From Beroe ovata (lineage: Eukaryota; Ctenophora; Nuda; Beroida; Beroidae): DNA of 34,381 nt. Shown here one piece after another: positions 10,001 to 19,800 of the stretch. The notes under the pieces were generated by a model, which worked only from the letters and a program-made list of their open reading frames with translations, was not told the DNA's origin and ran no database searches. The number at the start of each line of letters is the position of its first letter. Positions within the stretch are counted from its first letter, which is position 1. The stretch is taken from positions 119,746-154,126 of the forward strand of contig CAMPET010000013.1 in NCBI GenBank assembly GCA_946803715.1. Reading direction: 5' to 3'. A program made the translations under genes and the position numbers.

Positions 10001-12293
10001 AGGTTGCACTGTTTTCATGATGGACTTCGTCACCAGGCGCTGTTCCCTTTACAAGAACACTCATATAAGCGACCAAGGCAAAGGGAAAGTGGCCACTGGG
10101 ACGCTTGAGTGCCTACGCTGTGTTTGGCGCATTGACGATGTCTTGGCCCAAAGCCAATCTACTGGGGTGCTGATATCCGCCGGGCCTAAGGAATGTCTAT
10201 CGGTGAACACCAGTGTTACTACGGTTGATGACAAAGTCACTCACAGTTTGGTATGGATCGACTGTCGTGTAGCTGACCTGTGGAATATCACCAGGAATCC
10301 GACAAGTGAAAGTGCTGTTTATGTGAAAGTAATCAACACGGAACTTGAAATTGATTGGTACACAACTCCTGACGGATACTCACACGCCATTTTGACTGAC
10401 AATTCGAACAAAACAGGTCAACAAATCTTGTTCCAGAAGGATGATTTGTACCCACATTTAGGACATTGTCAATTTGCAATTGTGGGTTTAATACCAGGGG
10501 ACGAAAATCCTAATATTCTGTTCACAGAAGCGTTAGGTCGCAGTCTATCCAGCTTCACTGTTATTACACCTGCAAATAGAGCGTTGACAAGATGTCGCAT
10601 GGGTCAATTTACTACGAAGCATGGAACCATTGTAAACCCCGTCAACTTAACCTTCATCCCATATGCAAGTGTTGTGACTATCACATGCAAGCCTGGGTAC
10701 GGTGTTAAAAGACTTGGCTACAGCCGAACACAACGTGTCACGTGTGACAAAGATGCCCGTTCTGACAAGTGCTTGCCTTGGACTAAAGAAGATGGAGTGG
10801 GAAACACTCGTGTCGAACTCATAGTTCCGCTTTCCATGTCTGCCTTATTGGTGGTTTCGCTTGCGCTCGCGTGCAGGATGCCACGGCGTAGTGAGGGTGA
10901 CATCAAGAACGAAGGTGGTGGGATCAGGGATGGTGGGATGAGGGATGGTGGCTGTGGGGAGGGGACGAATGTACGGGCGGAAAATCTCGTTGTGATGACT
11001 GGTGAACCACGGCTCGAGTGACGGACGAGTTTAAGATCTGACTTTGGTTGGAAGTTGAATTGGAGCCAGAACAACCATTATGTGGTTTTTCCTTTGCTTT
11101 TTGTTGCTATTTGGTTAAAATTGAGAGCAGTGGAGTATCGATGCAAATTTGATTGAAGAAATGAGCAGAAAATTGAAAATTGAATCCATACGTATCCACT
11201 ATCCCTTCCCACTATCCCACTATCCCTTTCCACTATCCACTTCCCAGTAAACAGAAAACAATAAACTTCGGATAAATATAAGTTTTGTTATATACAAAAA
11301 GTCATGCACTGCTCTGCACCAAATATGATACATTATACGATATGGAAAGTTAGAGTACTGATAAATCATGAACATTATTTAGCTAGAAATATCGCAAAAA
11401 AAGATCTGAACGAATACATGCAATCTTGTCTGTTCAGTATTCTTCAATGAAAAAAAGCTCGGTGCAAATTTCGTATTGTACTCTACATTGTTCATACTCA
11501 TTTCTCTTACTTTTCTTTATTTATCGAATTAATTCAGTTGATTTCGTGCCGAAAACTTGTGTGTTCCAATGGTAATGCTTTTTTGAATTTTGTCGGGAAT
11601 GCAAATTTCGAAAAAATGTGTTTTCTTAGACAAACTCAGCTAAACGGTCTTCTCAAATGTGAAATTTTCTTATTCCGTTAGCGCGCACAACGCTACATAT
11701 TTCATCTTTGCGGAATTCAGCAATGCACGCGGTAAAATTGAAGTTTTTCCTACGTAGGTATATCATTGACACGTAACTGTTATTGACACGTAGCTATTAT
11801 TATTGACTCGTAACTATGATTGTCCAACGAGAAACTGTCCACCTCAGGCGAGTGCGTATGTTCTCCAACCTCAAAACATTTCACATGTGTAACTGCAACC
11901 TAGTTACTGACTGGGGAATAGATCACGCTGAATTCAAGTCTCTGCCAGCTTTGAGTGACCTCGTTATTGAAAGGTAGGAGCGAGTTTTTCACTTAAAAAA
12001 CTCACAAAATGCGTATCCTCTTCTGATCAATGACGGCAATGATGTAAAAAAAGGTTCGTCTCTGTTTCGTCTCACATTTTCGGCGAGATTGTAACTACCG
12101 TGAAAGAGACATATTTCGTTAGACACTCATTCGTCATGTCACACATTTCCACAGGTGCTCTGGTATAAGACGTTACAACTTGGCCCGACTCCAACAAGTG
12201 TTGAAGTTGAGCAACGTGTCACTGACCTGTTACGTTCAGGCTGAAAGACCTAAATTCCATGCCCGTAGGGAAGTTGAAATAGTGATGGGTTGA
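4515..12293 (+). CDS. Leucine-rich-repeat-like protein, 17 exons, 5' end unresolved
   Basis: Exons 4515-4602, 4724-4796, 4926-5015, 5159-5287, 5403-5474, 5585-5681, 5806-5853, 5935-6104, 6416-6528, 6688-6860, 7206-7360, 7485-7656, 8176-8331, 8476-8566, 8770-8922, 11848-11973 and 12155-12293 all agree in phase and give about 680 codons to the TGA at 12291-12293. The second half repeats LRR-type strands (VRSVNLQNC, LRYLNLNR, LLLSLDLSG, LEQLILEE, LKVLNLNR, LESLSMASLDLS, LRSLDIS, LTTLILN, LVELVLEG), with about 25-30 residues per unit, as in ribonuclease-inhibitor-like or ZYG11/F-box-type solenoids. The first half is helical with no clear match; the segment around LKSVVLEYICKNFDTIF is weakly like a BTB-BACK helix pair. 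The exon 4515-4602 needs a phase-1 upstream exon, so the start is missing. A substrate-receptor role would fit the architecture but is not shown. Intron 8923-11847 hosts a complete second gene. Confidence 0.7.
6980..7012. repeat. (TG)n microsatellite
   Basis: About 15 TG units within the LRR-gene intron 6861-7205. Confidence 0.95.
7657..8175 (+). other. Intron of the LRR gene, no other content seen
   Basis: A 519-bp intron between the exons ending at 7656 and starting at 8176. It contains a short duplication of CTGCTGCGCGC (about 7667 and 7699) and ATGCAT-rich sequence near 8030-8055. No exon or repeat family is supported. Confidence 0.6.
8655..8768. repeat. 15-bp minisatellite abutting a splice acceptor
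   Basis: About seven copies of a unit close to GTGTGCGTGACATCT fill the 3' half of the intron 8567-8769 of the LRR gene and run to within a few bases of the acceptor before 8770. They displace the usual pyrimidine tract. The unit is a multiple of three, so long meaningless open frames arise on both strands. Confidence 0.85.
8956..9239. repeat. Cluster of three foldback repeats based on TGATCCACGTG
   Basis: 8956-9028 is an inverted repeat with arms of about 27 bp (TGATCCACGTGTGGATCAGG and complement). 9038-9154 is a second, with arms of about 50 bp, beginning CTTAGGTGACCC and ending GGCTCACCTAAG. 9155-9239 is a third, less regular copy. The three share the TGATCCACGTG core, so they are probably nested or successive insertions of one MITE or foldback family. 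No target duplication was recognised. Confidence 0.75.
9456..9593. mobile_element. 138-bp foldback element (MITE-like)
   Basis: Left arm 9456-9505 begins GTTGGGAGATTTTTGTCACA. The right arm (9544-9593) is its imperfect complement, ending AAAATCTCCCAAC, with a loop of about 38 bases. It lies some 90-120 bp upstream of the start of the nested gene, so it may overlap that gene's promoter. No convincing target-site duplication is visible. Confidence 0.75.
9684..11021 (+). CDS. Nested intronless gene: type I membrane protein, PAN-like/trefoil-like/sushi-like ectodomain (copy 1)
   Basis: A single uninterrupted 445-codon frame inside an intron of the LRR gene, on the same strand. The signal peptide is probably read from the internal Met at residue 11 (MYFVLLGFLPLVLL), i.e. 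base 9714; the frame also has an ATG at 9684. Residues 69-146 have the PAN/apple-like spacing CWKYC...C...RRCSLY...ECLRC. Residues 160-300 contain KECLSV and LVWIDCRVADLW, a pattern like ricin-B/mannose-receptor trefoil repeats. Residues 304-363 resemble a sushi domain (ITCKPGYGV...QRVTC...C). A membrane helix spans about 377-397, then a Gly/Arg-rich tail with two GG(I/M)RDGG units. Cysteines at 69, 95, 99, 108, 120, 143, 146, 171, 194, 262, 304, 335, 354 and 363 all recur in the paralogue at 18390-19727. A cell-surface receptor or adhesion role is inferred. AATAAA lies at 11260-11265. Confidence 0.85.
   Translation: MMLEYLRKLEMYFVLLGFLPLVLLTSSHESPTHTTRYDTPHRNSSTMPLEISTTGTKLDAKTSDMNRSCIFHNYQPSFGQEMFILSLNVRSFGECWKYCEVYEFSRGCTVFMMDFVTRRCSLYKNTHISDQGKGKVATGTLECLRCVWRIDDVLAQSQSTGVLISAGPKECLSVNTSVTTVDDKVTHSLVWIDCRVADLWNITRNPTSESAVYVKVINTELEIDWYTTPDGYSHAILTDNSNKTGQQILFQKDDLYPHLGHCQFAIVGLIPGDENPNILFTEALGRSLSSFTVITPANRALTRCRMGQFTTKHGTIVNPVNLTFIPYASVVTITCKPGYGVKRLGYSRTQRVTCDKDARSDKCLPWTKEDGVGNTRVELIVPLSMSALLVVSLALACRMPRRSEGDIKNEGGGIRDGGMRDGGCGEGTNVRAENLVVMTGEPRLE
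11260..11265 (+). terminator. Candidate poly(A) signal of nested gene copy 1
   Basis: AATAAA about 240 bases after the stop of the nested gene and well before the next LRR-gene exon. It would let the nested gene end independently inside the host intron. Confidence 0.5.
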
Positions 12294-12895
12294 TGAATTT
12301 GGACTCGTTTTGACTAAGTTAGCATTAACCAAGTTATTAAATAACGATTTCTAGTTACGCAGTTTCATGCTTAATTTCGAGTTTTAAGTTATAATTCAAA
12401 TTGAAGGTTCAACCTGCACACGGCAACCGTCTATTATAGTGAGCTTAGACTTCAACTTTCAATCCATTGACANAACCCCCCCCCCCCTTTATAGCACTCC
12501 TCGCAGCTTAGACTTTCTTTGCACTTTTATGATTTGACCTATGTTCAGTGTTTACCCCATAATACTTCAGAATACGTAAATTTTCTATTGAAACCCATAT
12601 CTGTAGTAGATGACGGTGTTGAAAGGGCGGAAAGAAGGAAAATGATGCGTAATTGTCAGCAATTGCAAGCAGTTCCCAATTTAAAATACGCGCATTTTTC
12701 TTTCCGCCTCTTCTACACCAATGTGTTGCGTGTACACATGCGGGAAAGACTCAAATATAAGACCGATGACTCTCCAATGTTGAGACTTGAGTACTGCTGT
12801 TTTTCGGACGTTTTTGCTAAGTTTCAAGTTCACTTGAAGTCAATTTAAAGAGGAGTTATTGATGTTAAAGTATAATAATGGCTTATCTGATAGCA

Positions 12896-12901
12896 AATAA
12901 A
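12896..12901 (+). terminator. Candidate poly(A) signal of the LRR gene
   Basis: AATAAA about 600 bases after the TGA at 12291-12293. It is the first canonical hexamer downstream on this strand that I found. Confidence 0.35.
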
Positions 12902-12922
12902 TAGGCGAGCTCATCAAGGAAA

Positions 12923-12980
12923 TAATTTACTTTGCTAATTTACTTTAGCTAATTTACTTTAGCCTAATTTACTTTAGCCT
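12923..12980. repeat. Short tandem repeat, CTAATTTACTTTAG units
   Basis: Four imperfect copies of a 14-bp unit in the convergent intergenic region. Confidence 0.8.
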
Positions 12981-13261
12981 GACTTTTGTTAGTTTGATCT
13001 TCGACCATAGCTAACCCCATTTGCAAACAGGATAAATATTGCGTATCAAAAGTATTTTTAAAAATAATTGATAACTTATACAAAATTTCTACGTTGAGAG
13101 TTCTTGTTTTCTAGAAAAGTGTACAAACTCCTTCATATTTTTTCCAAAAAACGTGTTTTCATTAGCCATTCAAATGAAAAATTATAAAATCTTATGTAAA
13201 ACTATTCAATATTATTTCTGTTAATTATCCAAGTAATGTAGCAAAGTTGTCCAAATTATAC

Positions 13262-15303
13262 TTATAGCAAACTTGGCATCTGTCCATTGAGCTGCTCGGA
13301 ATACTCTGCCCAGACTACACCTTGAGCCGGGTACACCGGTACATAGGGTCCATGACACCCCGGCCCGGCAAACGGTCCCGCGACCGCCACGTGGAACGAC
13401 GGAGTTTGGAATGGTGCGGGTACAGGGATCAGGGGTTGCATCACCGGGGACGGGAGGGGGCCTGTTTCGAATGGTGACTGCTGGAGCGGTGTTGTGGGAA
13501 ACGGTGACTGGAGGGGTGTTGCCGGGTTGGCGACATGTTGTACTGACATTGTTGTTGTCGGGAACATGGAAGGTTGAGGAACTGTTGCAAACGGGGAACA
13601 GACTGAAAAAGAAATTCATCATTCATCCTATGAGACAAACTTAAAGGACTAAGTCTCAGTTTCACTGACTCTATTTTCACACGATATCAGGTGTATAGTA
13701 CCAGGTGAAGGAGCCTGTAGCTGGTAGGGAGATGCGATGAAACAAGATGGGGAGAGTGGGGACCAGATCTGTGGACCTGTGAGACCATCTCCTCGGTCCT
13801 GTGGTAGCCGTAGAGAGATTAAGAAATGCAATGATTTCCCCTGATTTCAATGTGCAATCGGAAGTCGGAATAGACCAAATCAAAACATGATATGTCGGGG
13901 TTATAATTGTAAGAGGATGCACAGAACAAGAATAAAAATCAACTCCAATATTCCTATTTCAATTTGTCACTTTATACCTGATCTGAGTTGATGTTGAGCG
14001 AGAGAGCTCCTACACCCCTTCTCACAGCTAGCAGATCAGCTGGTGCAACACGCGAGCCATCCTGATCACTGGTCATGGGGGCTCCGGGTAAAGTTGGGTC
14101 GGGGTAAGCATCATCCGAGCTGCGATGGTTTATTGGGGTGTTAATGGATACACTTACAGGGTGTGTCACGATCGCCGCCATGAGAAAGCAAAGTGACACA
14201 TCACGAAACCATTAGACATGATCTGAATATGTTGCGAGGAACATAATATGGAGGAAAACAGGACATGGCGGATAATTCATTACCAGGTCAGTTCTGGAGA
14301 CTCGTCCCCCTGGGAGATGGGGACTGGTGAGGGAGAGCTGGTGTCGTTCTTTGCATAGTTAGCTGTAGGGCACCTTGTCACGTAGAGGATCTCCTTCTTC
14401 TGTACCCTCACAGCCGGCCTGATCAACAGCTTCCTACCTTCTCTTGTAAAGATCCTATCACCCTGAACAGAGAATAGTAATACTGGGAGGATGGGGGTAA
14501 AGCTAGATCACTTCATCCGGTAACCGGCATATCATGTACAATTATACAAGTTACTCCTACACAGAACACACAAGTAACTAGCCGAGAACGTGTCATGAAC
14601 AGCATTTTCCAATACGATACACATATAACACAAACTCATTACATACTGAATCTAGGAGAGTGTTTGCCTCTTCCTCTGATCGGAAATCTACAAATGAGTA
14701 TCCCTTGGAGCTCCCATTGATATCTCTGATAACCTGCACCGAAAAGGAATTAATGAAGGTTAACGAGCATTGGTACATGTCATGTGACGTGCATATCAGT
14801 GAGATGGATTCCATATTTTTCAAATCATGATTGTATCATTCACATCACATCCTTGGCGACATTGACGTGAAATACCATGTCATTATGAATGATGACAGGC
14901 ATGGCATTGACACGAACCTTAACATCCTCTGGCGAGAAGTTATATGTCCTGAGCAAGCGGAAAACGTCATATTCACCCATGCGGGTGTGTAGATTACCCA
15001 CAAAAACTCTGTTCGAATACACCACACCTCTTTTTGCTACCTGAGGAAAACGTACGTGGTCAATGTTTCAACATAATGGAGTGTGTGATGACAGTGTTGA
15101 AAATACAGAAGCATCATTACATTAATAAGTACTTCTTATTCAAATTTTCATGGAAAAAATGAACATTAAAATTCTGGACATTAAAATTGAAAAGTTTCGC
15201 GATGCTGTGCTTGATTGGCTATCTTATGATTCATGAAATTTGGATCAAACTTTCATCTGATTCAAACACTAACGTGATCTTCAGCGTCGAAGTTGTTCAT
15301 CAT
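13262..15303 (-). CDS. DAZ/Boule-like RRM RNA-binding protein
   Basis: Seven minus-strand exons agree in phase: 15274-15303 (start), 14918-15040, 14647-14733, 14284-14462, 13978-14119, 13702-13798 and 13262-13602 (stop 13262-13264), giving about 332 residues. One RRM begins near residue 20: RNP2 is VFVGNL (22-27) and RNP1 is KGYSFVDF (61-68). It is followed by EGRKLLIRPAVR, the counterpart of the KKLNIGPAIR strand of DAZ-family RRMs. The rest is Pro/Gln/Ser-rich and ends AEYSEQLNGQMPSLL, as the disordered C-terminal half of Boule and DAZL does. Family members bind 3' UTRs of germ-cell mRNAs and promote their translation; Boule is the ancestral animal member. The start is clear because the ATG directly follows a consensus acceptor and joins in frame. 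The acceptor of exon 13978-14119 (CATCGCAG) was chosen over a weaker phase-compatible site upstream. A Musashi-type or other single-RRM protein is less likely because of the post-RNP1 strand. Confidence 0.8.
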
Positions 15304-15559
15304 CTGCACCTTGGAAAAAGATCAAGTTGATAAAAACCAATCAAAAACCGTGAATGAAATGCACAAACGAATTTGACGAGAAATGTGAAAGATGTGGAAT
15401 GAACAGTAACACTGAACAGCATGGGGGACCGGAGAAAGAGAAAAAAATAACAGGCAATGTGAGAGAGCGGCGTGAGAGTGCGTCGCATTCCCTGTCCCAC
15501 GCTTCTCACGCGACACATGTGTCTAGACACATAGGAAATACCTTAAGTCTCTCCCTCTC

Positions 15560-15690
15560 TACAGCTATACACCGACAATATATTGTCGAGATACGCATGA
15601 TTGGACGGGACGCGCAGTACTGTGCGCTGATTGGCTGCTAGCGCATCACGTGACATGTTCACGTGACACGCGAGTATATACCGGTAGTCA
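15560..15690 (-). promoter_or_regulatory. CCAAT and tandem E-box region upstream of the Boule-like gene
   Basis: Two ATTGG motifs (15600-15604 and 15630-15634), which read CCAAT towards the Boule-like gene, lie next to two identical palindromes TCACGTGA (15646-15653 and 15659-15666) spaced 13 bp apart. TCACGTGA is the site of bHLH-zip factors (USF, MITF/TFE). The patch lies about 300 bp upstream of the start codon. On the plus strand a TATATA follows at about 15674, so a divergent transcript is possible, but no plus-strand gene was seen. Confidence 0.55.
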
Positions 15691-16821
15691 TGGTGATACT
15701 GATTTGTGCATGGTTCCCACGCGAATATCTATCGAGAGACAGTCACTGGTAATTATACACACGGTCATAAGAACAAACAGTTGGAACTTGAATTAAAAAC
15801 AGTTGAACGAGAACAGTTTGAAGAATTTAACACATTCCGATAAACAATGACGAAAAACAGTAACCTACACTGCACCGAACAGTGAACACCTAGATGGGAA
15901 TTGGGAGTGTGAAATCCACTATCCAGCACAAATCATTATCATGAAGTTTATGCACAAGGTTTACCTATTTCTGCGGTTAAATTCTGCGATCTGCCAATTT
16001 GTGAATTGGGAGCGATATGTGTGTGGAATTCAACTTCAGTACGGAGAATTGTACTCACGTGGTTAGTGATCTACGAATCAGTTTCGCTAACCAGGCCATG
16101 AGTGTTCCACGATCACTTAGACAGACGTATCGACACTTCTGTTTATGTCCAATATGTCCGATATCGCTGCATATGACATCCATTTCCAAGACATCCGTGG
16201 CTAAATTGATGAAATATGGTTACTTGAAGTTGACTAGATGAATGATAAATGGAGGTATCTTGGAAGATACCGTATCTTCAATCAAAATTTTACTATCCTT
16301 TTAAAAGCCCTTCAAGAAATAAACATCGAAAGATGAAATTTCGGAAAATCTCCGATTGAAAATCGGCTAATTTTTGTTATCTAAATTTATGACCATAAAT
16401 TTCGGAATTAATCAAATGTAATGCTCAAAAATTCACCATTCATGATCATCACGATAAAAGTTGGATAATCCAAATGAATATTGCAGAATTCAAATTCCAG
16501 CATTAATTTTCTAGTCTCGATATCAGTTCAGTAATTTCCCCACCACTTTCAGCTCCATACTCTTCATGCAAAGCTAATAATCTTTTCTTTATCTGAAGAT
16601 TAAATCATTTGGAGTACCTCCACCTTTATTCAGTAATTTGGATAATTAGCCGGTCACTTGATGAATTATAGTGCACAACGAATTATTGCTTCACACCCCA
16701 TGAAATGCGGAAAACATAAACCATCTCGTCAAGTGAGGAAGCAGATGGATTCCTAGAATTCCTATACCGAGTGGTACTGGCAGTGAAAATAATTCCGAAT
16801 TATAATAACATTGATACGCTG
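15691..16821. other. Intergenic region between the Boule-like and SIL1-like genes
   Basis: AT-rich. One minus-strand segment (16059-16200) is open for 46 codons and is bounded by a good acceptor (CAATTTAG) and donor (GTGAGT), so it may be an exon, but its phases (in 1, out 2) do not fit either neighbour. A minus-strand AATAAA at 16625-16630 could end the SIL1-like transcript. Nothing else is supported. Confidence 0.4.
16625..16630 (-). terminator. Candidate poly(A) signal of the SIL1-like gene
   Basis: AATAAA on the minus strand about 190 bases past the provisional stop at 16822-16824. Confidence 0.4.
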
Positions 16822-19800
16822 TCAATTTTCATCTGTCCACGGACAGATCATATCGGACGAAAGGATATTGACACTTACCGTATGAGCAAAATCAGGATCC
16901 CCATCATGAGGACCGGCCATGCGGCACCAATGCCGCGTACTGGGCCCGCGTATCCTGCTGTGGAACACCGCTACCTCCCTAATCAGATCGTAGTCTGCTT
17001 GACCGAGTATAATGTCTGATAACTTACTACATAACACATCATCGCTCGATACTGAGTCCATGATGCTCTTCTCAACCACATCCGAACCCAACTAAAAGGG
17101 AAAAATAGTCAAGGAAAAGATAGGTAAGTCACCAATAAAGCATTTTGAGAGCTTTATTAATATTATAGACCGCGCTAATTTTACACATTCTGTTAATGTA
17201 CGTACTATACATGAAGTATTGGACTTAAAGCTAAACTTTTTGATTTGATTCATCGCTACTCTGATTATAGAACCTGTGTATCAAGGTTAAGCAAATCGTT
17301 GAAAAGGGACAGAATGACCCTCTGGAGGGACGGGAGAGTAGAAGTGACGAGTTTGTCAGCGAGAATCTGATAACTGGACAGGTCTGAGAATGTTTGCAGG
17401 GCGGCTGGAAAATTCCTCACCATCGCACCAACACAAAACACGGTGCTCTTCGCTAGCTTGTCATTCTGTAGTGGGATACGAGGGAGCAGGAAACTCAAAT
17501 ACCCTGAGGATGAGTGCACTCGTTTCGAATAGCTCTTCCACAGCTAGATCTTAGCGAAACCGGGCATAAGTCCGTTTGCCACTTTCGCCAGGCGCCGGTA
17601 TTATGCAGGTCTAACGCCGGTTTTACGCCGGTCTAATGCAGGTTTGGCAAACGGACTTATGCCCGCGAAACCTTAGATGAAAGTTAATTAGAGCAAAAGA
17701 TTGTAAAACTCTAGATAAAAGAGCTTGATATGTTACGTAAAGGTTGATAATATGTTGATAACATGATTTCGATTCATACCGGATTCAATGCAGTGTTTCT
17801 GGACGGAAGGGTTGCTCTGGGCTGCTGAGGAAATGACACGCAGTGCTGCCCGATACACATTCTCGTCAGGATGATGGAGGAGAGACCCGACCACGCCCAT
17901 CCATCCTTCTGTTACCAGGAGTAACCCGTTATCGTACTACGGACATGGCATTGTCATATGTGATGAGTACGTCATGCAATCTCAGTCGTACTCGTAGGTA
18001 ATATAATATACAAGAATAATAATCAATCTGCAGCTGATTTTCAATTACGGGAGAGGTGGAGTCACCTTATGAGCGAGATCCTCAATACTTTCCAATGCTA
18101 TCAGGAGGGACGTGATGTCAGATTGGGATGTTTCGTTGAGACGAACCACTGCATCATTCAACTGTTGACCCTCTGTTTTTAGCTCCAAGTTCGGCAACAC
18201 ACTGAATATATATAGTGTTCACATTGACCTCACACAGTAAAAAACCATGAACAATTGGTACATTGAAGAATTGTGCGAGAAATGCGCACTAACACGTTGC
18301 TCGAGTATCATCCATTTATTAATCGAGTACAATTTTCAAAAGAAATTCAGTCGGTAGAAACTATGCCACAACAAAAATGAACAAAGGAGTTGGGGAGGGG
18401 GGCGAAGGGACATATAATTGCGGGGCACGAATTCAGGGTGCACATTACAAGTATGGCTCGCTTAGATGTCGTACTTCTTACGGCCACTGCGGTAGCTGTG
18501 CTTCTCAACTTTTCGATCGTGGTTTATGGACAGGAGGAATCGAACTTGGAATCTCATGAGTCTTTCCAGGAGGACAAAAATTTCGATCACTCGTGCGTCA
18601 TTGACAAGGCGCTTCTCCCAACTAATAATACCGACGGTTACTTACAGTCGTTCGGAACACCATCACTTCACCAATGCTGGCAATACTGTCGCCTGATGGA
18701 CCAATGTGACGTGATACAGTTCCACTTCACATCAAGAATGTGCGACGTGTACAGGAATAAGAAACTCGTCTATGAGACCATGAGTCCATCTGCTGCTAAC
18801 TCCACTGACAGAGCCGTTGCCACACTCGACTGTCTTGACTGTGTGGGAGGGGTTGATGACGTCATGGAGATGAGACAATCTGGATTCCGGATTAGAGTGC
18901 TCCGGAAATGTCTCTCGGTGGCTGTTGAGGTCAATACCAATGCCACGAGATGGGCAACTAACTCGACGCAGTACAATCTGACATGGGTACTGTGTGAGGA
19001 AGCCGACCTATGGACATTCACAGAAGTGGATCACGATGTCGCTTTAGGTAGAAGGTTTGTCAGGATATCCAAGATGAATTCTAACTTGGAGTTGTTTTGG
19101 GAGATAAGATCAGATGGAATGGGAATGGTGTATTGTCGCGATACCTCAGCGTTGCACCCAAATGGAATATTCGTCCTAGAAGAGAGCCACACTTTCACAG
19201 AGTTGAAGTGTAGATTCCAGATAACTGCTCTGTTGGAGGGAAGTAGATATACCACCTATCTGTACACACACGAAAGCAGGGTCTACACAATTTCACTCGA
19301 CGCAATTACCTTCATACAGCTGTCCCCCTTATCCAACTTCAAGTGCCTACCCAAGCAGCTCGAAATCAGGAAGCACTCCAAAGTACAGAATCCTAACGAT
19401 GTCCCCTTCTTCTTTGCAGGCCAAGTCGTGGATGTGAGGTGTAACCCAGGTTACGGGGTACGAGAGCTGAACTTCACGCCCACACAGAGGGTCAAGTGTG
19501 CCAGAGTCATGAGACTGAAACCTTGCACGGTACCAAAACACAACACCGGTAAGTCAGATTCAGTCTTATCTCGTGTTGTTTACCCGAGTCTGACAGTTGT
19601 GTTGGGAATCACTAGTCTGCTGCTGATCGCTACAGTCCTCAATTTGAAGTTTGGAGGGAGAAGCAACACTGCTGCTGAGTTTCCGAATGGTACGACACAA
19701 AACAACACCCCACCTCAAGTTGTTTGATAACTCAAACTACAGTCTAGGCGTATATTGGATTCTCAATCATATTTTCATGACTTAGATCGTTAGATTTCCC

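Larger units (their letters stand above)
8923..11847 (+). other. 2.9-kb host intron of the LRR gene
   Basis: Joins exons 8770-8922 and 11848-11973 in phase (AG|G). It carries, in order: a cluster of foldback repeats (8956-9239), a 138-bp foldback (9456-9593), a complete single-exon receptor-like gene (9684-11021) with a poly(A) signal, and about 580 bp of AT-rich sequence with minor repeats (11196-11240, CCACTATCCC units; 11763-11812, ATTGACACGTAACT units). Confidence 0.75.
12294..13261. other. Convergent 3' region between the LRR gene (+) and the Boule-like gene (-)
   Basis: Contains a poly-C run with an ambiguous base (12470-12487), an unassigned 109-codon plus-strand ORF (12519-12848) with no recognised motif, a plus-strand AATAAA (12896-12901) that could end the LRR transcript, and four copies of a CTAATTTACTTTAG unit (12923-12980). 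The ORF may simply lie in the LRR 3' UTR. No minus-strand AATAAA for the Boule-like gene was found. Confidence 0.45.

Noticed and set aside
12519-12848. 109-codon plus-strand ORF as a gene
   Set aside because: No motif and no upstream signal; it lies between the LRR stop and the first AATAAA, so 3' UTR is more likely. Mentioned within the intergenic entry only.
14840-14917. Continuation of the RRM frame past 14918 to a stop
   Set aside because: Splicing at the GTTCGT donor into the RNP1 exon restores a complete RRM in phase; the read-through does not.
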